This document shows, one piece after another, positions 1-6,155 of a stretch of 15,053 nt of DNA. The notes beneath the pieces are model-generated. The model made no database searches and was not told the origin of the DNA. It saw nothing but the letters and a program-made list of their open reading frames with translations. Position 1 is the first letter of the stretch; each line of letters opens with the position of its first letter. The translations under genes and the position numbers were made by a program. Source of the stretch: an uncultured Hyphomicrobiales bacterium (lineage in GTDB: Bacteria; Pseudomonadota; Alphaproteobacteria; Rhizobiales; Aestuariivirgaceae); NCBI GenBank assembly GCA_903930095.1, contig CAIYXE010000652.1:1-15053 (forward strand), written 5' to 3'.

Positions 1-1244
1 CCCGTCACGATCTCCGCCATCAGCTTTCCCGCCCCGGGCCCGAGGCCGAAGCCATGGCCGGAGAAGCCGGTGCACAGGTGGAAACCAGGGAGCGCATCGA
101 CCTTCGAGATCACCGGAACCGCATCGGGCATGGCATCGATGATCCCGGCCCAGCGCTCGGCAATCTTCATCGGCGCGAAGACAGGATAATATTCTTTGAT
201 CCGGGCCTCTGCCGAGGCCAGCACATCGGCCACCGGCTCAGGGTCGAGGATACGCACCTGCTCGAAGGGCGACACCTCGTCCAGCGCCCAGCGCCGCTTG
301 AGCCGCGCCTCCGCGAGGAAGCGCTTGCCCAGCCGCAGGCGCAGGCCCTTCCAGTCAAGCTGCAGGGCCGGCAGGAAGCGGCCGAACAGCCGGAAGGAAT
401 CGGGCACGATGTCCGCCACGGAGAGATGCTGGTGCGCCACCGTATATCCGCCATCCAGCCGCTTGCGGAAGGTGAAGCCGCCGCCGGAGCAGCTGCGGGT
501 GAGGCCTATGTCCAGCGGCTCCGTCCGCATCACCGAATTGACGACACCCAGCTGCGGCAGTTCGACCCCCAGATTGTGGCAGAAGCGGCGCGACCATGCG
601 CCACCCGCCAGCACCACCGTATCGCAGGCAATCACGCCCTTCTCGGTCACCACCGCGGAGATGCGCCCCGCCCTGGTTTCCAGTCCGCGCACCGCACAAT
701 TGGTGAAGACCTTGCCGCCCTTGCGCTTGATCGCCTCCGCCATCAGCGGCACGGCCAGGAATGGCTCGGCCCGCGCATCGTCGGGCGTATAGAGCGCGCC
801 CTTCCATGGCCTGGTGCATCCCGGTTGCAGCGCATTGGCCTCCGCCGCGCCGATCATGCGGGTGGAGAGGCCCGCGGGCTTGGCGTTCGTTTCGAGCCAG
901 GCAGCCTTCGCCGCAAGCTGCTCATCCGTCTCGCAGAGATAGAGGATGCCGCAGCGGGTGAAGCCCGTCTCACCCTGAACCCGCGCATTCATGCCGTCCC
1001 ACAGCGCCAGTGATACCTGGATCAGCGGAATCTCGCGCGCGTCGCGGCCCATCTGGCGGCACCAGCCCCAGTTGCGGCTCGACTGCTCGGCGGCGATTTC
1101 GCCCTTCTCCAGCACAACAACGTCGATGCCGCGCTCGGCAAGTTCCAGGGCGGTTGTAACACCGGCAACACCACCGCCAATCACACAGACGGCGGCTTGC
1201 TTGGGAAGGGTGGCGCTGGAGGATATTTGCTTGATGACGGGCAT
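1..1244 (-). CDS. FAD-dependent oxidoreductase, DAO family (3'-truncated by window edge)
   Basis: This frame is open from an ATG at 1244 to the left edge, giving 414 codons without a stop. Residues 20-48 form a classical FAD-binding Rossmann start, with GGGVAG at 23-28 and an acidic residue at the end of the second strand (VVVLEKGE, E46). SSRNWGWCRQMGRD follows at about 55-68. The end visible here carries a second flavin-contact motif, GFSGHGFGLGPGAGKLMAEI, typical of the C-terminus of D-amino-acid-oxidase-fold enzymes. Family members are about 430-440 residues, so probably only some 20 residues are missing. Such enzymes oxidise secondary or primary amines or amino acids (sarcosine, D-amino acids, glutamylputrescine) in the cytoplasm or at the membrane. 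The exact substrate is not readable. AGGA lies 7 nt before the ATG. It starts 38 nt after xerC ends, so co-transcription is possible. Confidence 0.88.
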   Translation of the reverse strand, partial: MPVIKQISSSATLPKQAAVCVIGGGVAGVTTALELAERGIDVVVLEKGEIAAEQSSRNWGWCRQMGRDAREIPLIQVSLALWDGMNARVQGETGFTRCGILYLCETDEQLAAKAAWLETNAKPAGLSTRMIGAAEANALQPGCTRPWKGALYTPDDARAEPFLAVPLMAEAIKRKGGKVFTNCAVRGLETRAGRISAVVTEKGVIACDTVVLAGGAWSRRFCHNLGVELPQLGVVNSVMRTEPLDIGLTRSCSGGGFTFRKRLDGGYTVAHQHLSVADIVPDSFRLFGRFLPALQLDWKGLRLRLGKRFLAEARLKRRWALDEVSPFEQVRILDPEPVADVLASAEARIKEYYPVFAPMKIAERWAGIIDAMPDAVPVISKVDALPGFHLCTGFSGHGFGLGPGAGKLMAEIVT

Positions 1245-1282
1245 GAACACATCCTAGCCCGCCGGCCTGCGCCGTTCCACCC

Positions 1283-2218
1283 TCACGCCCGCGGATGGGC
1301 CTTGCGGTATTGTTGGAGGAGGTGTGCGCGGTTCACCTCCGTATAGACCTGCGTGGTGGACAGGCTGGCATGGCCCAGCAATTCCTGGATCACGCGGAGA
1401 TCCGCGCCATTGGCGAGGAGATGGGAGGCGAAGGAATGCCGCAGCGCATGCGGTGTCGCAGTTTCCGCAAGGCCCAGCGCGCCGCGTAGCCTGGCCACCA
1501 GCATCTGGATGTTGCGCGCATTGAGTGGCCCGCCCTTCACCCCGCGGAACATCGGCTCCTTCGGCGGCAGCGCGAAGGGGCACAGGTCGAGGTACAGCGC
1601 GACCGCCTGCCGCGCCACGGGAAGCAGCGGCACGATGCGCGTCTTGTTGCCCTTGCCGGTGATGCTGAGCACGGCATGGCCCATCTGCGGCGCGGTCAGC
1701 GCCAGCGCCTCGGAGATGCGAAGCCCGCAGGCATAGAGCAGCGTCAGCACCGCCTGGTCGCGCGCCAGCACCCAGCGCGGGGTTTCGGCGTCAGCGAGAA
1801 CATCGGCTTTCATCAGGCGTGCGGCCTTCTCCACAGGCACGGGCTTCGGCACGGCATGCGGCAGCTTCGGCGAGCGGATGGCGGACAGCGCCGCATTGCG
1901 GAAGAGCCCCTTCTTCTCCGCATGGCGGTAGAAGGAGCGCAGGCTGGACAGTTGCCGCGCCAGGGTGCGGCTCTCCGCGCCTTGCGTCCGGCGGCGGGCG
2001 AGGAAGGCACGGAAATCCGAGACCGTCAGACCGGAAAACTCGGCAGTGCCCGGCGCCCCGCCCAAATGCTCCGCCATGAACTGCGCAAACTGCCCGAAGT
2101 CCCGGGCATAGGCTTCAAGTGTCTTGGGCGACATGCGCCGCTCGGCCTTGAGGCTCTGCAGCCAGGCCTGCGCCACCGCGGCGGCATCAGGGGCAAGGCT
2201 GGTGGCGAAGTCGGTCAT
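1283..2218 (-). CDS. xerC: Tyrosine recombinase XerC
   Basis: This 311-residue protein has the two-domain layout of Xer recombinases: an N-terminal SAM-like core-binding domain (about 13-105) and a C-terminal catalytic domain (about 125-305). All six catalytic residues are visible: R167 in CGLRISEAL, K189 in TGKGNKTR, H257 and R260 in HALRHSFASHLL, H283 in LGHASLSTTQ, and the nucleophile Y292 in VYTEVN. In this family the protein acts with XerD at dif to resolve chromosome dimers. Length, the HALRHSFASHLL motif and the absence of phage or integron genes favour housekeeping XerC over a mobile integrase; XerD is the main alternative. No good Shine-Dalgarno precedes the ATG. The gene lies 73 nt after the GNAT gene on the same strand, with a hairpin between them. 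Confidence 0.9.
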   Translation of the reverse strand: MTDFATSLAPDAAAVAQAWLQSLKAERRMSPKTLEAYARDFGQFAQFMAEHLGGAPGTAEFSGLTVSDFRAFLARRRTQGAESRTLARQLSSLRSFYRHAEKKGLFRNAALSAIRSPKLPHAVPKPVPVEKAARLMKADVLADAETPRWVLARDQAVLTLLYACGLRISEALALTAPQMGHAVLSITGKGNKTRIVPLLPVARQAVALYLDLCPFALPPKEPMFRGVKGGPLNARNIQMLVARLRGALGLAETATPHALRHSFASHLLANGADLRVIQELLGHASLSTTQVYTEVNRAHLLQQYRKAHPRA

Positions 2219-2260
2219 GGGGCGGAGGCTAGAGGCTGATTGGTTAGGAAACCGTAGTGG

Positions 2261-2289
2261 GCCTTCCCCAGCCCAAGGCGGGAGAAGGC
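2261..2289 (-). terminator. Imperfect hairpin after the GNAT gene
   Basis: GCCTTCCCC (2261-2269) pairs with GGGAGAAGGC (2280-2289) except for one bulged base. The hairpin begins 2 nt past the GNAT stop codon on the minus strand. There is no T-run, so this is a weak or Rho-assisted terminator at best. Confidence 0.3.
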
Positions 2290-2291
2290 AT

Positions 2292-2900
2292 TCAGCCCTC
2301 GATCAGCGGAGCGCCCGGGCTCGCATCGCGCGGCAGGTGCCCCGTCAGCCGCGGGTCCCTGTGCACCTCCACCATCACCTGGTAAGGCCGGAAGCCGGAG
2401 CGCTGGTAGAAGGCCACGGCATTGGGGTGGTCGAAGGTGCAGGTATGCACCCACAGGCGGGAGATCGGCCGGGCCCAGGCCTGCGTGATCGCCTGGTTCA
2501 TCAGCCAGCGCCCCGCGCCCGTGCCCACGGCGGAAGGAATCACGCCGAAGAAGGAAAGTTCGCACTGCGCGTGTTCACGGAAATCGAGTTCGAGGATTCC
2601 GATGTCTTCCCCATCTTTCACCAGCGCATGGCAATGGACGTTGGCGTCCCCGATGATCCCCGCCAGCGCTTCCTCGGTCATGAACAGGCGCGAGAACCAC
2701 ATGTTGTCGCGGCCCACGGCGCGGAACAGCGCGCGGAAGCGTTCCGTGTCCGCAGCACCCAAGCGCTCGAGGGTCAGGCCCGGCATGTCCGGCACGGGCC
2801 GCAAGGCAGGCGTCTGCGTCATCTCGAGGCAGGTCACGACATTGGCCAGGTGGCCGGGCGGCAGGCAATGATATCCAGGCGTCAGCGGTGTGTCGTTCAT
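2292..2900 (-). CDS. GNAT-family N-acetyltransferase
   Basis: With the ATG at 2900 the protein is 202 residues. The C-terminal half has the GNAT acetyl-CoA fold: a beta-strand pair (DIGILELDFREHAQCELSFF), the pyrophosphate-binding turn around GVIPSAVGTGAGRWLM, and the late HPNAVAFYQRSGFRPYQVMV motif. The N-terminal 60 residues (start MNDTPLTPGYHCLPPGHLAN) look like a family-specific leader. The acceptor substrate is unknown. An in-frame ATG adjoins at 2903, and a third at 2951 (219 residues, GAAGG just upstream) would overlap the preceding gene. I prefer 2900 because the MTPGYH-type beginning is what I expect for this group; the local Shine-Dalgarno is poor for 2900/2903. It follows the small basic protein by about 28 nt. 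Confidence 0.85.
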   Translation of the reverse strand: MNDTPLTPGYHCLPPGHLANVVTCLEMTQTPALRPVPDMPGLTLERLGAADTERFRALFRAVGRDNMWFSRLFMTEEALAGIIGDANVHCHALVKDGEDIGILELDFREHAQCELSFFGVIPSAVGTGAGRWLMNQAITQAWARPISRLWVHTCTFDHPNAVAFYQRSGFRPYQVMVEVHRDPRLTGHLPRDASPGAPLIEG

Positions 2901-2928
2901 CATGTGGCCATTTATGCAGGAGGACGAC

Positions 2929-3222
2929 CTAGCGCCGCAAGCGCCGCACATTGGCCTTCACGCGCTTGGCGGCAGGCCGAAGGGCTGCCTGCATGACGCG
3001 GTCTGCACCGCCGGGCTTCCAGGGCGAGATCGACATCATGAAGAGCTCCGCCTGCACGGCAAAGCACGCCTCGGCGAAGGCCATCTGTTTTTCGACGACC
3101 ATCTTGATCATCTCGGCGTTGGATGACGCCGTGGGATTCCACATGCCCCACCAGATCATCGGCATTCGCCGCGCAATGATCTCAGCGGCGGAAAATCCCA
3201 TGGTGACGGCTGAATGTTTCAT
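2929..3222 (-). CDS. Small basic, helical protein of unknown function
   Basis: This 97-residue ORF starts at ATG 3222 with a clear GAGG five bases upstream, which supports it as a real gene. I do not recognise the family with confidence. The N-terminal third contains ARRMPMIWWGMW, the middle (about 35-65) is Met/Ala-rich and helical (AEMIKMVVEKQMAFAEACFA), and the C-terminus is strongly basic (AAKRVKANVRRLRR). The helical middle and basic tail are loosely phasin-like, but this is only a resemblance. It lies between mmsA and the GNAT gene on the same strand, about 50 nt past the mmsA stop with a hairpin in between. It ends in TAG, which acts here as an ordinary stop, since reading through gives nothing sensible. 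Confidence 0.65.
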   Translation of the reverse strand: MKHSAVTMGFSAAEIIARRMPMIWWGMWNPTASSNAEMIKMVVEKQMAFAEACFAVQAELFMMSISPWKPGGADRVMQAALRPAAKRVKANVRRLRR

Positions 3223-3238
3223 TTTACCTCAACAATCT

Positions 3239-3264
3239 GGCGGCCCCGTTGATCCGGGGCCGCC
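3239..3264 (-). terminator. Hairpin downstream of mmsA
   Basis: GGCGGCCCCG (3239-3248) and CGGGGCCGCC (3255-3264) form a perfect 10-bp GC-rich stem with a 6-nt loop. It starts 8 nt beyond the mmsA stop on the minus strand. The minus-strand sequence after it has only scattered T residues. On the plus strand it is followed by TGTTTTG, but no plus-strand gene ends here. It probably ends or attenuates mmsA transcription before the small basic protein gene. Confidence 0.55.
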
Positions 3265-3272
3265 CTGTTTTG

Positions 3273-4772
3273 TCAGCGCATGGTCGGGATGGAGAACTGC
3301 GCGCCTTCCTTGATGCCGGAGGGCCAGCGCGCCGTCACCGTCTTGGTCTTGGTGTAGAAGCGGATTGAATCGGGTCCGTGCTGGTTCAGGTCGCCGAAGG
3401 CCGAGCGCTTCCAGCCGCCAAACGTGTGGTAGGCCAGCGGCACGGGGATCGGCACGTTGATGCCCACCATGCCGATCTGGCAGCGCGAGGCGAAGTCACG
3501 CGCCGTATCGCCGTCACGCGTGAAGATCGCGGTGCCATTGCCATATTCATGGTCGTTCACCAGCTTCAGGCCTTCGTCATAGGTTTTGGCGCGAACGACC
3601 GAGAGCACGGGACCGAAGATCTCTTCCTTGTAGATCCGCATGTCCTATGTCACGTTGTCGAACAGGGTGCCGCCGAGGAAGTAGCCGTTCTCGTAGCCCT
3701 GCATCTTGAAGCCGCGTCCGTCGACCTTGATCGTGGCGCCTTCCTTCACGCCGGCATCGATATAGCCCTTGACCCGGTCCAGCGCCTGCTGCGTCACCAG
3801 CGGCCCATAGTCCGCCTCGCGGTCTGTCGACAGGCCCACCTTCAGCTTCTCGACGCGCGGGACGAGTTTTTCGATCAGCGCATTGGCCGTCGCCTCGCCC
3901 ACGGGCACCGCAACCGAGATCGCCATGCAGCGCTCGCCGGCAGAGCCGTAGCCCGCACCGATCAGCGCATCCACCGCCTTGTCCATGTCGGCGTCCGGCA
4001 TGATCAGCATGTGGTTCTTGGCGCCGCCGAAGCACTGCGCGCGCTTGCCGTTGGCGGTGGCGCGTGAATAAACATACTGCGCGATGGGCGTTGACCCAAC
4101 GAAGCCCACCGCCGCGATGTCCGGGTCGTCGAGGATGCCGTCGACGGCTTCCTTGTCGCCGTTCACCACGTTGAAGATGCCAGCGGGCAGGCCCGCCTCC
4201 AGGAAGAGTTCCGCCAGGCGCATCGGGCAGGACGGGTCACGCTCCGAGGGCTTGAGGATGAAGGCATTGCCGCAGGCAATCGCGGGGGCGGCCTTCCACA
4301 GCGGGATCATGGCCGGAAAGTTGAAGGGCGTGATGCCGGCGGCGATGCCGATCGGCTGGCGCATCGAATACATGTCGATGCCGGGGCCGGCGCCATCCGT
4401 ATAGTCACCCTTCAGGAGATGGGGGATGCCGCAGGCGAATTCGACAACCTCGACCCCGCGCTGCAGGTCGCCCAGCGCATCCGGAATGGTCTTGCCATGC
4501 TCCATGGAGATCAGCGTCGCCAGCTCCTCGGCATGGGTGCGGGCCAGCTCCAGGAAGCGCATCATCACGCGGGCACGGACCTGCGGGTTCTTCGCCGCCC
4601 ATTCGGGCTGGGCCGCCCTGGCATTCTCGACCACGGCACGCAGCTCTTCCGGGGAAGCCAGCGCCACCCGCGCGGATACCTCTCCCGTATTCGGGTTGTA
4701 GACCTCCGCGTAGCGGCCGGACGTGCCCTTCACATGCTTGCCGCCAACGAAGTGTCCGATGTCCTTGACCAT
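3273..4772 (-). pseudogene. mmsA: Methylmalonate-semialdehyde dehydrogenase (CoA-acylating), interrupted by in-frame TAG
   Basis: MmsA/IolA converts methylmalonate or malonate semialdehyde to propionyl- or acetyl-CoA with NAD+ and CoA, in valine, beta-alanine and inositol breakdown. From ATG 4772 (GAGGAA upstream) to TGA 3273 the frame spans 499 codons, the normal family length, but codon 376 is TAG (3645-3647). Before it lie the Rossmann and catalytic parts: ITPFNFPAMIPLWK (about 147-160), GGAKNHMLIMPDAD (249-262) and the nucleophile C282 in SAGERCMAISVAVPVG. After it, in the same frame, come [12 protein letters not shown] (cofactor Glu about 384), the [12 protein letters not shown] region, [15 protein letters not shown] and a normal SIPTMR end. 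An ATG at 3641 lies just after the stop, so a 122-residue C-terminal piece could be made by reinitiation. Without the TAG this would be a confident intact mmsA. The alternatives are a recent nonsense mutation, suppression or a sequencing error. Confidence 0.9.
3645..3647 (-). other. In-frame amber codon inside mmsA
   Basis: The minus strand reads AACGTGACATAGGACATG, that is N-V-T-stop-D-M. Homologues keep an uninterrupted segment of the type [19 protein letters not shown], where x is variable (often Pro, Lys or Thr). Reading frame, spacing and total length are all conserved, so a single substitution would explain it. Confidence 0.93.
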
Positions 4773-4807
4773 GTGTCCGTTCCTCAAAATGAATCGCGGG
4801 CAACCTA

Positions 4808-4856
4808 GAGCATGATCCGCAAAAGTGGAAACCACTTTTGCGGCAAGATCAGGCTC
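4808..4856. repeat. Palindromic intergenic repeat (GAGCATGATC type)
   Basis: The core is a perfect 12-bp inverted repeat, CCGCAAAAGTGG (4817-4828) and CCACTTTTGCGG (4832-4843), around AAA. Outer arms GAGCATGATC (4808-4817) and GATCAGGCTC (4847-4856) pair with one mismatch. This closely resembles the short interspersed palindromes abundant in Hyphomicrobiales genomes, which read GAGCATGATC...AAAGTGGAAACC...GATCATGCTC. That family match is from memory. Confidence 0.75.
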
Positions 4857-4870
4857 AAGCTTATGATCTT

Positions 4871-4918
4871 GCGCGCGTTCTTTTCGAAGAGGTGATCCCA
4901 CCTCGCCGGAACGCGCGC
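4871..4918. repeat. Large nested inverted repeat
   Basis: GCGCGCGTTC (4871-4880) and GAACGCGCGC (4909-4918) form a perfect 10-bp outer arm. GAGGTG (4889-4894) and CACCTC (4899-4904) form an inner 6-bp stem with a 4-nt loop. It lies 14 nt from the first palindrome, and the two may be parts of one composite repeat element. Confidence 0.6.
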
Positions 4919-4990
4919 GGGAAGCAGGGGCCTGTGGCGGCAAGGGCCAGCCAGCCCGCTTCGTCTCCCCCTGCCCTGCACGATCCTATC

Positions 4991-5027
4991 ATCTTGATTT
5001 TGCTGCACTGCAGCATGATCTTGATTT
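4991..5027. repeat. Direct repeat flanking a palindrome
   Basis: ATCTTGATTT occurs at 4991-5000 and again at 5018-5027. Between them TGCTGCA (5001-5007) and TGCAGCA (5009-5015) form an almost continuous palindrome. The arrangement could be an operator for mmsA or chance; nothing else supports a role. Confidence 0.35.
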
Positions 5028-5115
5028 CAGCAGCAGAGATGAGAAGCGGATCACATGCCCTGCGGACGGCAAGCAATGCTGGGCGCGACCGGGACTGGTT
5101 TGCTGACGGCCGTTC

Positions 5116-5532
5116 TCAACTGGTCGCGGCCGCCGGCACCCAGGCATAGCCGTCATCGTCAAGGATCACGCATTCGCGAAGCCCGTGCTCCTTGTCGATG
5201 GAGCCTGCGAGCACGCTGAAGCCGAGCTCCCGCGCCTTCGCCTCAGCCCGGTCGGGGTCGCAACCGTAGAGCCTCAGCTCCACGCCCGCGCCACGCGCCT
5301 CCAGCCCTGCCACGACACCTGAGAGCGGGTGCCCGCGATAGGAGCGGTCGGCATGGAACATGAAGTCCTGCCCCTTCCAGCGCAGTGCGGCAAAATCCTC
5401 ATTGTGATAAAATGGCGTTGCCCCCAGCACCTCGGTGGCGAAGGCCACGGCGCGCGGAACGTCAGTGACCAAAAGGTTGAAGCCGAGACCCTTGAGGCTG
5501 CGGCCATAGTCGGCAGCGGATGGTTCACTCAT
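5116..5532 (-). CDS. VOC (glyoxalase/bleomycin-resistance fold) family protein
   Basis: This 138-residue single-domain protein has the usual length of a VOC unit. The first beta-alpha-beta module is GFNLLVTDVPRAVAFATEVL, followed by WKGQDFMFHADRSYRGHP. The second module ends in HGLRECVILDDDGYAWVPAA, a typical VOC C-terminus (in this fold a late Glu or His is often a metal ligand). The reaction cannot be inferred. The start at 5532 is chosen because its ATG overlaps the TGA of the upstream gene (ATGA, 5532-5529), which indicates translational coupling. A GTG at 5574 would extend it by 14 residues into that gene. It is the second gene of a two-gene unit with the unknown protein before it. Confidence 0.82.
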   Translation of the reverse strand: MSEPSAADYGRSLKGLGFNLLVTDVPRAVAFATEVLGATPFYHNEDFAALRWKGQDFMFHADRSYRGHPLSGVVAGLEARGAGVELRLYGCDPDRAEAKARELGFSVLAGSIDKEHGLRECVILDDDGYAWVPAAATS

Positions 5533-5948
5533 GACGCCAATTGAACACGCGGCGTTTCTGATGCCAAGCTCCACTTGACCGTGCAGGCGGGAATCCGCTT
5601 TGGGTCGGCGATGCCATGCTGCTTCATCGCCAGCAGGAAGACCACCGCAGCGTCTGTCACCGCCTCGGCGATATCCACAGTGCCGATTCCGTCCTCCATC
5701 ATGTCCATCAGATGTGCGGCGGCGGCCTCCGTCAGCTCGGCCGCTTCGGCGGCGGAAAGCGCCTCGGCTGCAGCCCAGCTCTCGATGAGGTCGCCCTGGT
5801 CGAGTTCCGCCACCAGCTGAGACCCGACGGTGAAGACCAGCCGCCCCGCACCGGCTGAAGCTCCCTCATCCCTCACTGACCCGGAGTAACCCGGGCACAC
5901 CAGGGTGAAGCCCTGGGGCTTCGCTTCGAACACACCGCTACGCTGCAT
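5529..5948 (-). CDS. Unrecognised 139-residue protein coupled to the VOC gene
   Basis: The ATG at 5948 is preceded by GAGGAG six bases upstream, a strong ribosome-binding site, and the gene overlaps the next by ATGA, so it is very likely real. I do not recognise the family. The N-terminal 45 residues look like beta-strands (GFTLVCPGYSGSVRDEG, GRLVFTVGSQLVAELDQGDL). Residues 55-110 are Ala/Glu-rich and helical, including AAAEALSAAEAAELTEAAAA. A hydrophobic stretch, TDAAVVFLLAMKQHGI, is too short and too polar at its flanks to be a clear membrane segment. No signal peptide is visible. A TTAACCAT palindrome lies about 50 nt upstream. Confidence 0.7.
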   Translation of the reverse strand: MQRSGVFEAKPQGFTLVCPGYSGSVRDEGASAGAGRLVFTVGSQLVAELDQGDLIESWAAAEALSAAEAAELTEAAAAHLMDMMEDGIGTVDIAEAVTDAAVVFLLAMKQHGIADPKRIPACTVKWSLASETPRVQLAS

Positions 5949-5998
5949 CGCAACTCCTCACCAACAACTCCGCCCATCATGCGCCTGTGGAGTTTGCG

Positions 5999-6014
5999 AG
6001 ATGGTTAACCATCT
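5999..6014. promoter_or_regulatory. Palindrome containing CtrA-type TTAACCAT half-sites
   Basis: AGATGGTTAACCATCT is a perfect 16-bp palindrome. It contains TTAACCAT on both strands, which is the half-site recognised by the alphaproteobacterial cell-cycle regulator CtrA. It lies 51 nt upstream of the start codon of the unrecognised 139-residue gene, a promoter-like distance. Binding is inferred. Confidence 0.4.
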
Positions 6015-6090
6015 TGCGCGAGGCTTGGCAGCCGTTACGGCAGAGGCGCTCCCGGCAGCGCCAGTTCACGCACCCGCCAGAGAGCCCCAC

Positions 6091-6124
6091 TGTCCCCCCT
6101 CGCCCCCTTCGGGGAAGAGGGACA
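6091..6124 (-). terminator. Hairpin after FGGY kinase 1
   Basis: TGTCCC (6091-6096) pairs with GGGACA (6119-6124), and CCCC (6104-6107) pairs with GGGG (6111-6114) around TTC. The stem is imperfect in the middle. It begins 31 nt past the kinase stop codon on the minus strand. No T-run follows, so termination strength is uncertain. Confidence 0.35.
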
Positions 6125-6155
6125 TTACTCAGGGCCTGGGCCCTGCGGAGACGCG

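Larger units (their letters stand above)
4773..5115. other. 343-bp gene-free stretch with several inverted repeats
   Basis: I see no convincing gene here. The reading frames present lack ribosome-binding sites and family resemblance. The stretch holds the 5' leader of mmsA (minus strand), a rhizobial-type palindromic repeat (4808-4856), a second large hairpin (4871-4918), and a repeat/palindrome cluster at 4991-5027. The mmsA promoter is presumably within it, but I cannot assign -35 and -10 boxes. Confidence 0.6.

Noticed and set aside
54..1013. Long plus-strand open frame (319 codons) over the left end
   Set aside because: It is antisense to the FAD oxidoreductase, which has clear motifs and a ribosome-binding site. 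The plus-strand translation is Arg/His-rich and featureless, as expected for a shadow in GC-rich DNA.
1283..2218. Phage or genomic-island integrase
   Set aside because: Length, motifs and neighbours fit housekeeping XerC. There are no phage genes, tRNA attachment site or flanking repeats.
3273..3641. Independent 122-residue gene after mmsA
   Set aside because: It is the C-terminal part of MmsA in the same frame, separated only by the TAG and one Asp codon. It has no properly spaced ribosome-binding site.
4838..5149. Possible small genes in the 343-bp gene-free stretch
   Set aside because: Frames on both strands run through the inverted repeats, lack ribosome-binding sites and give no family-like sequence.
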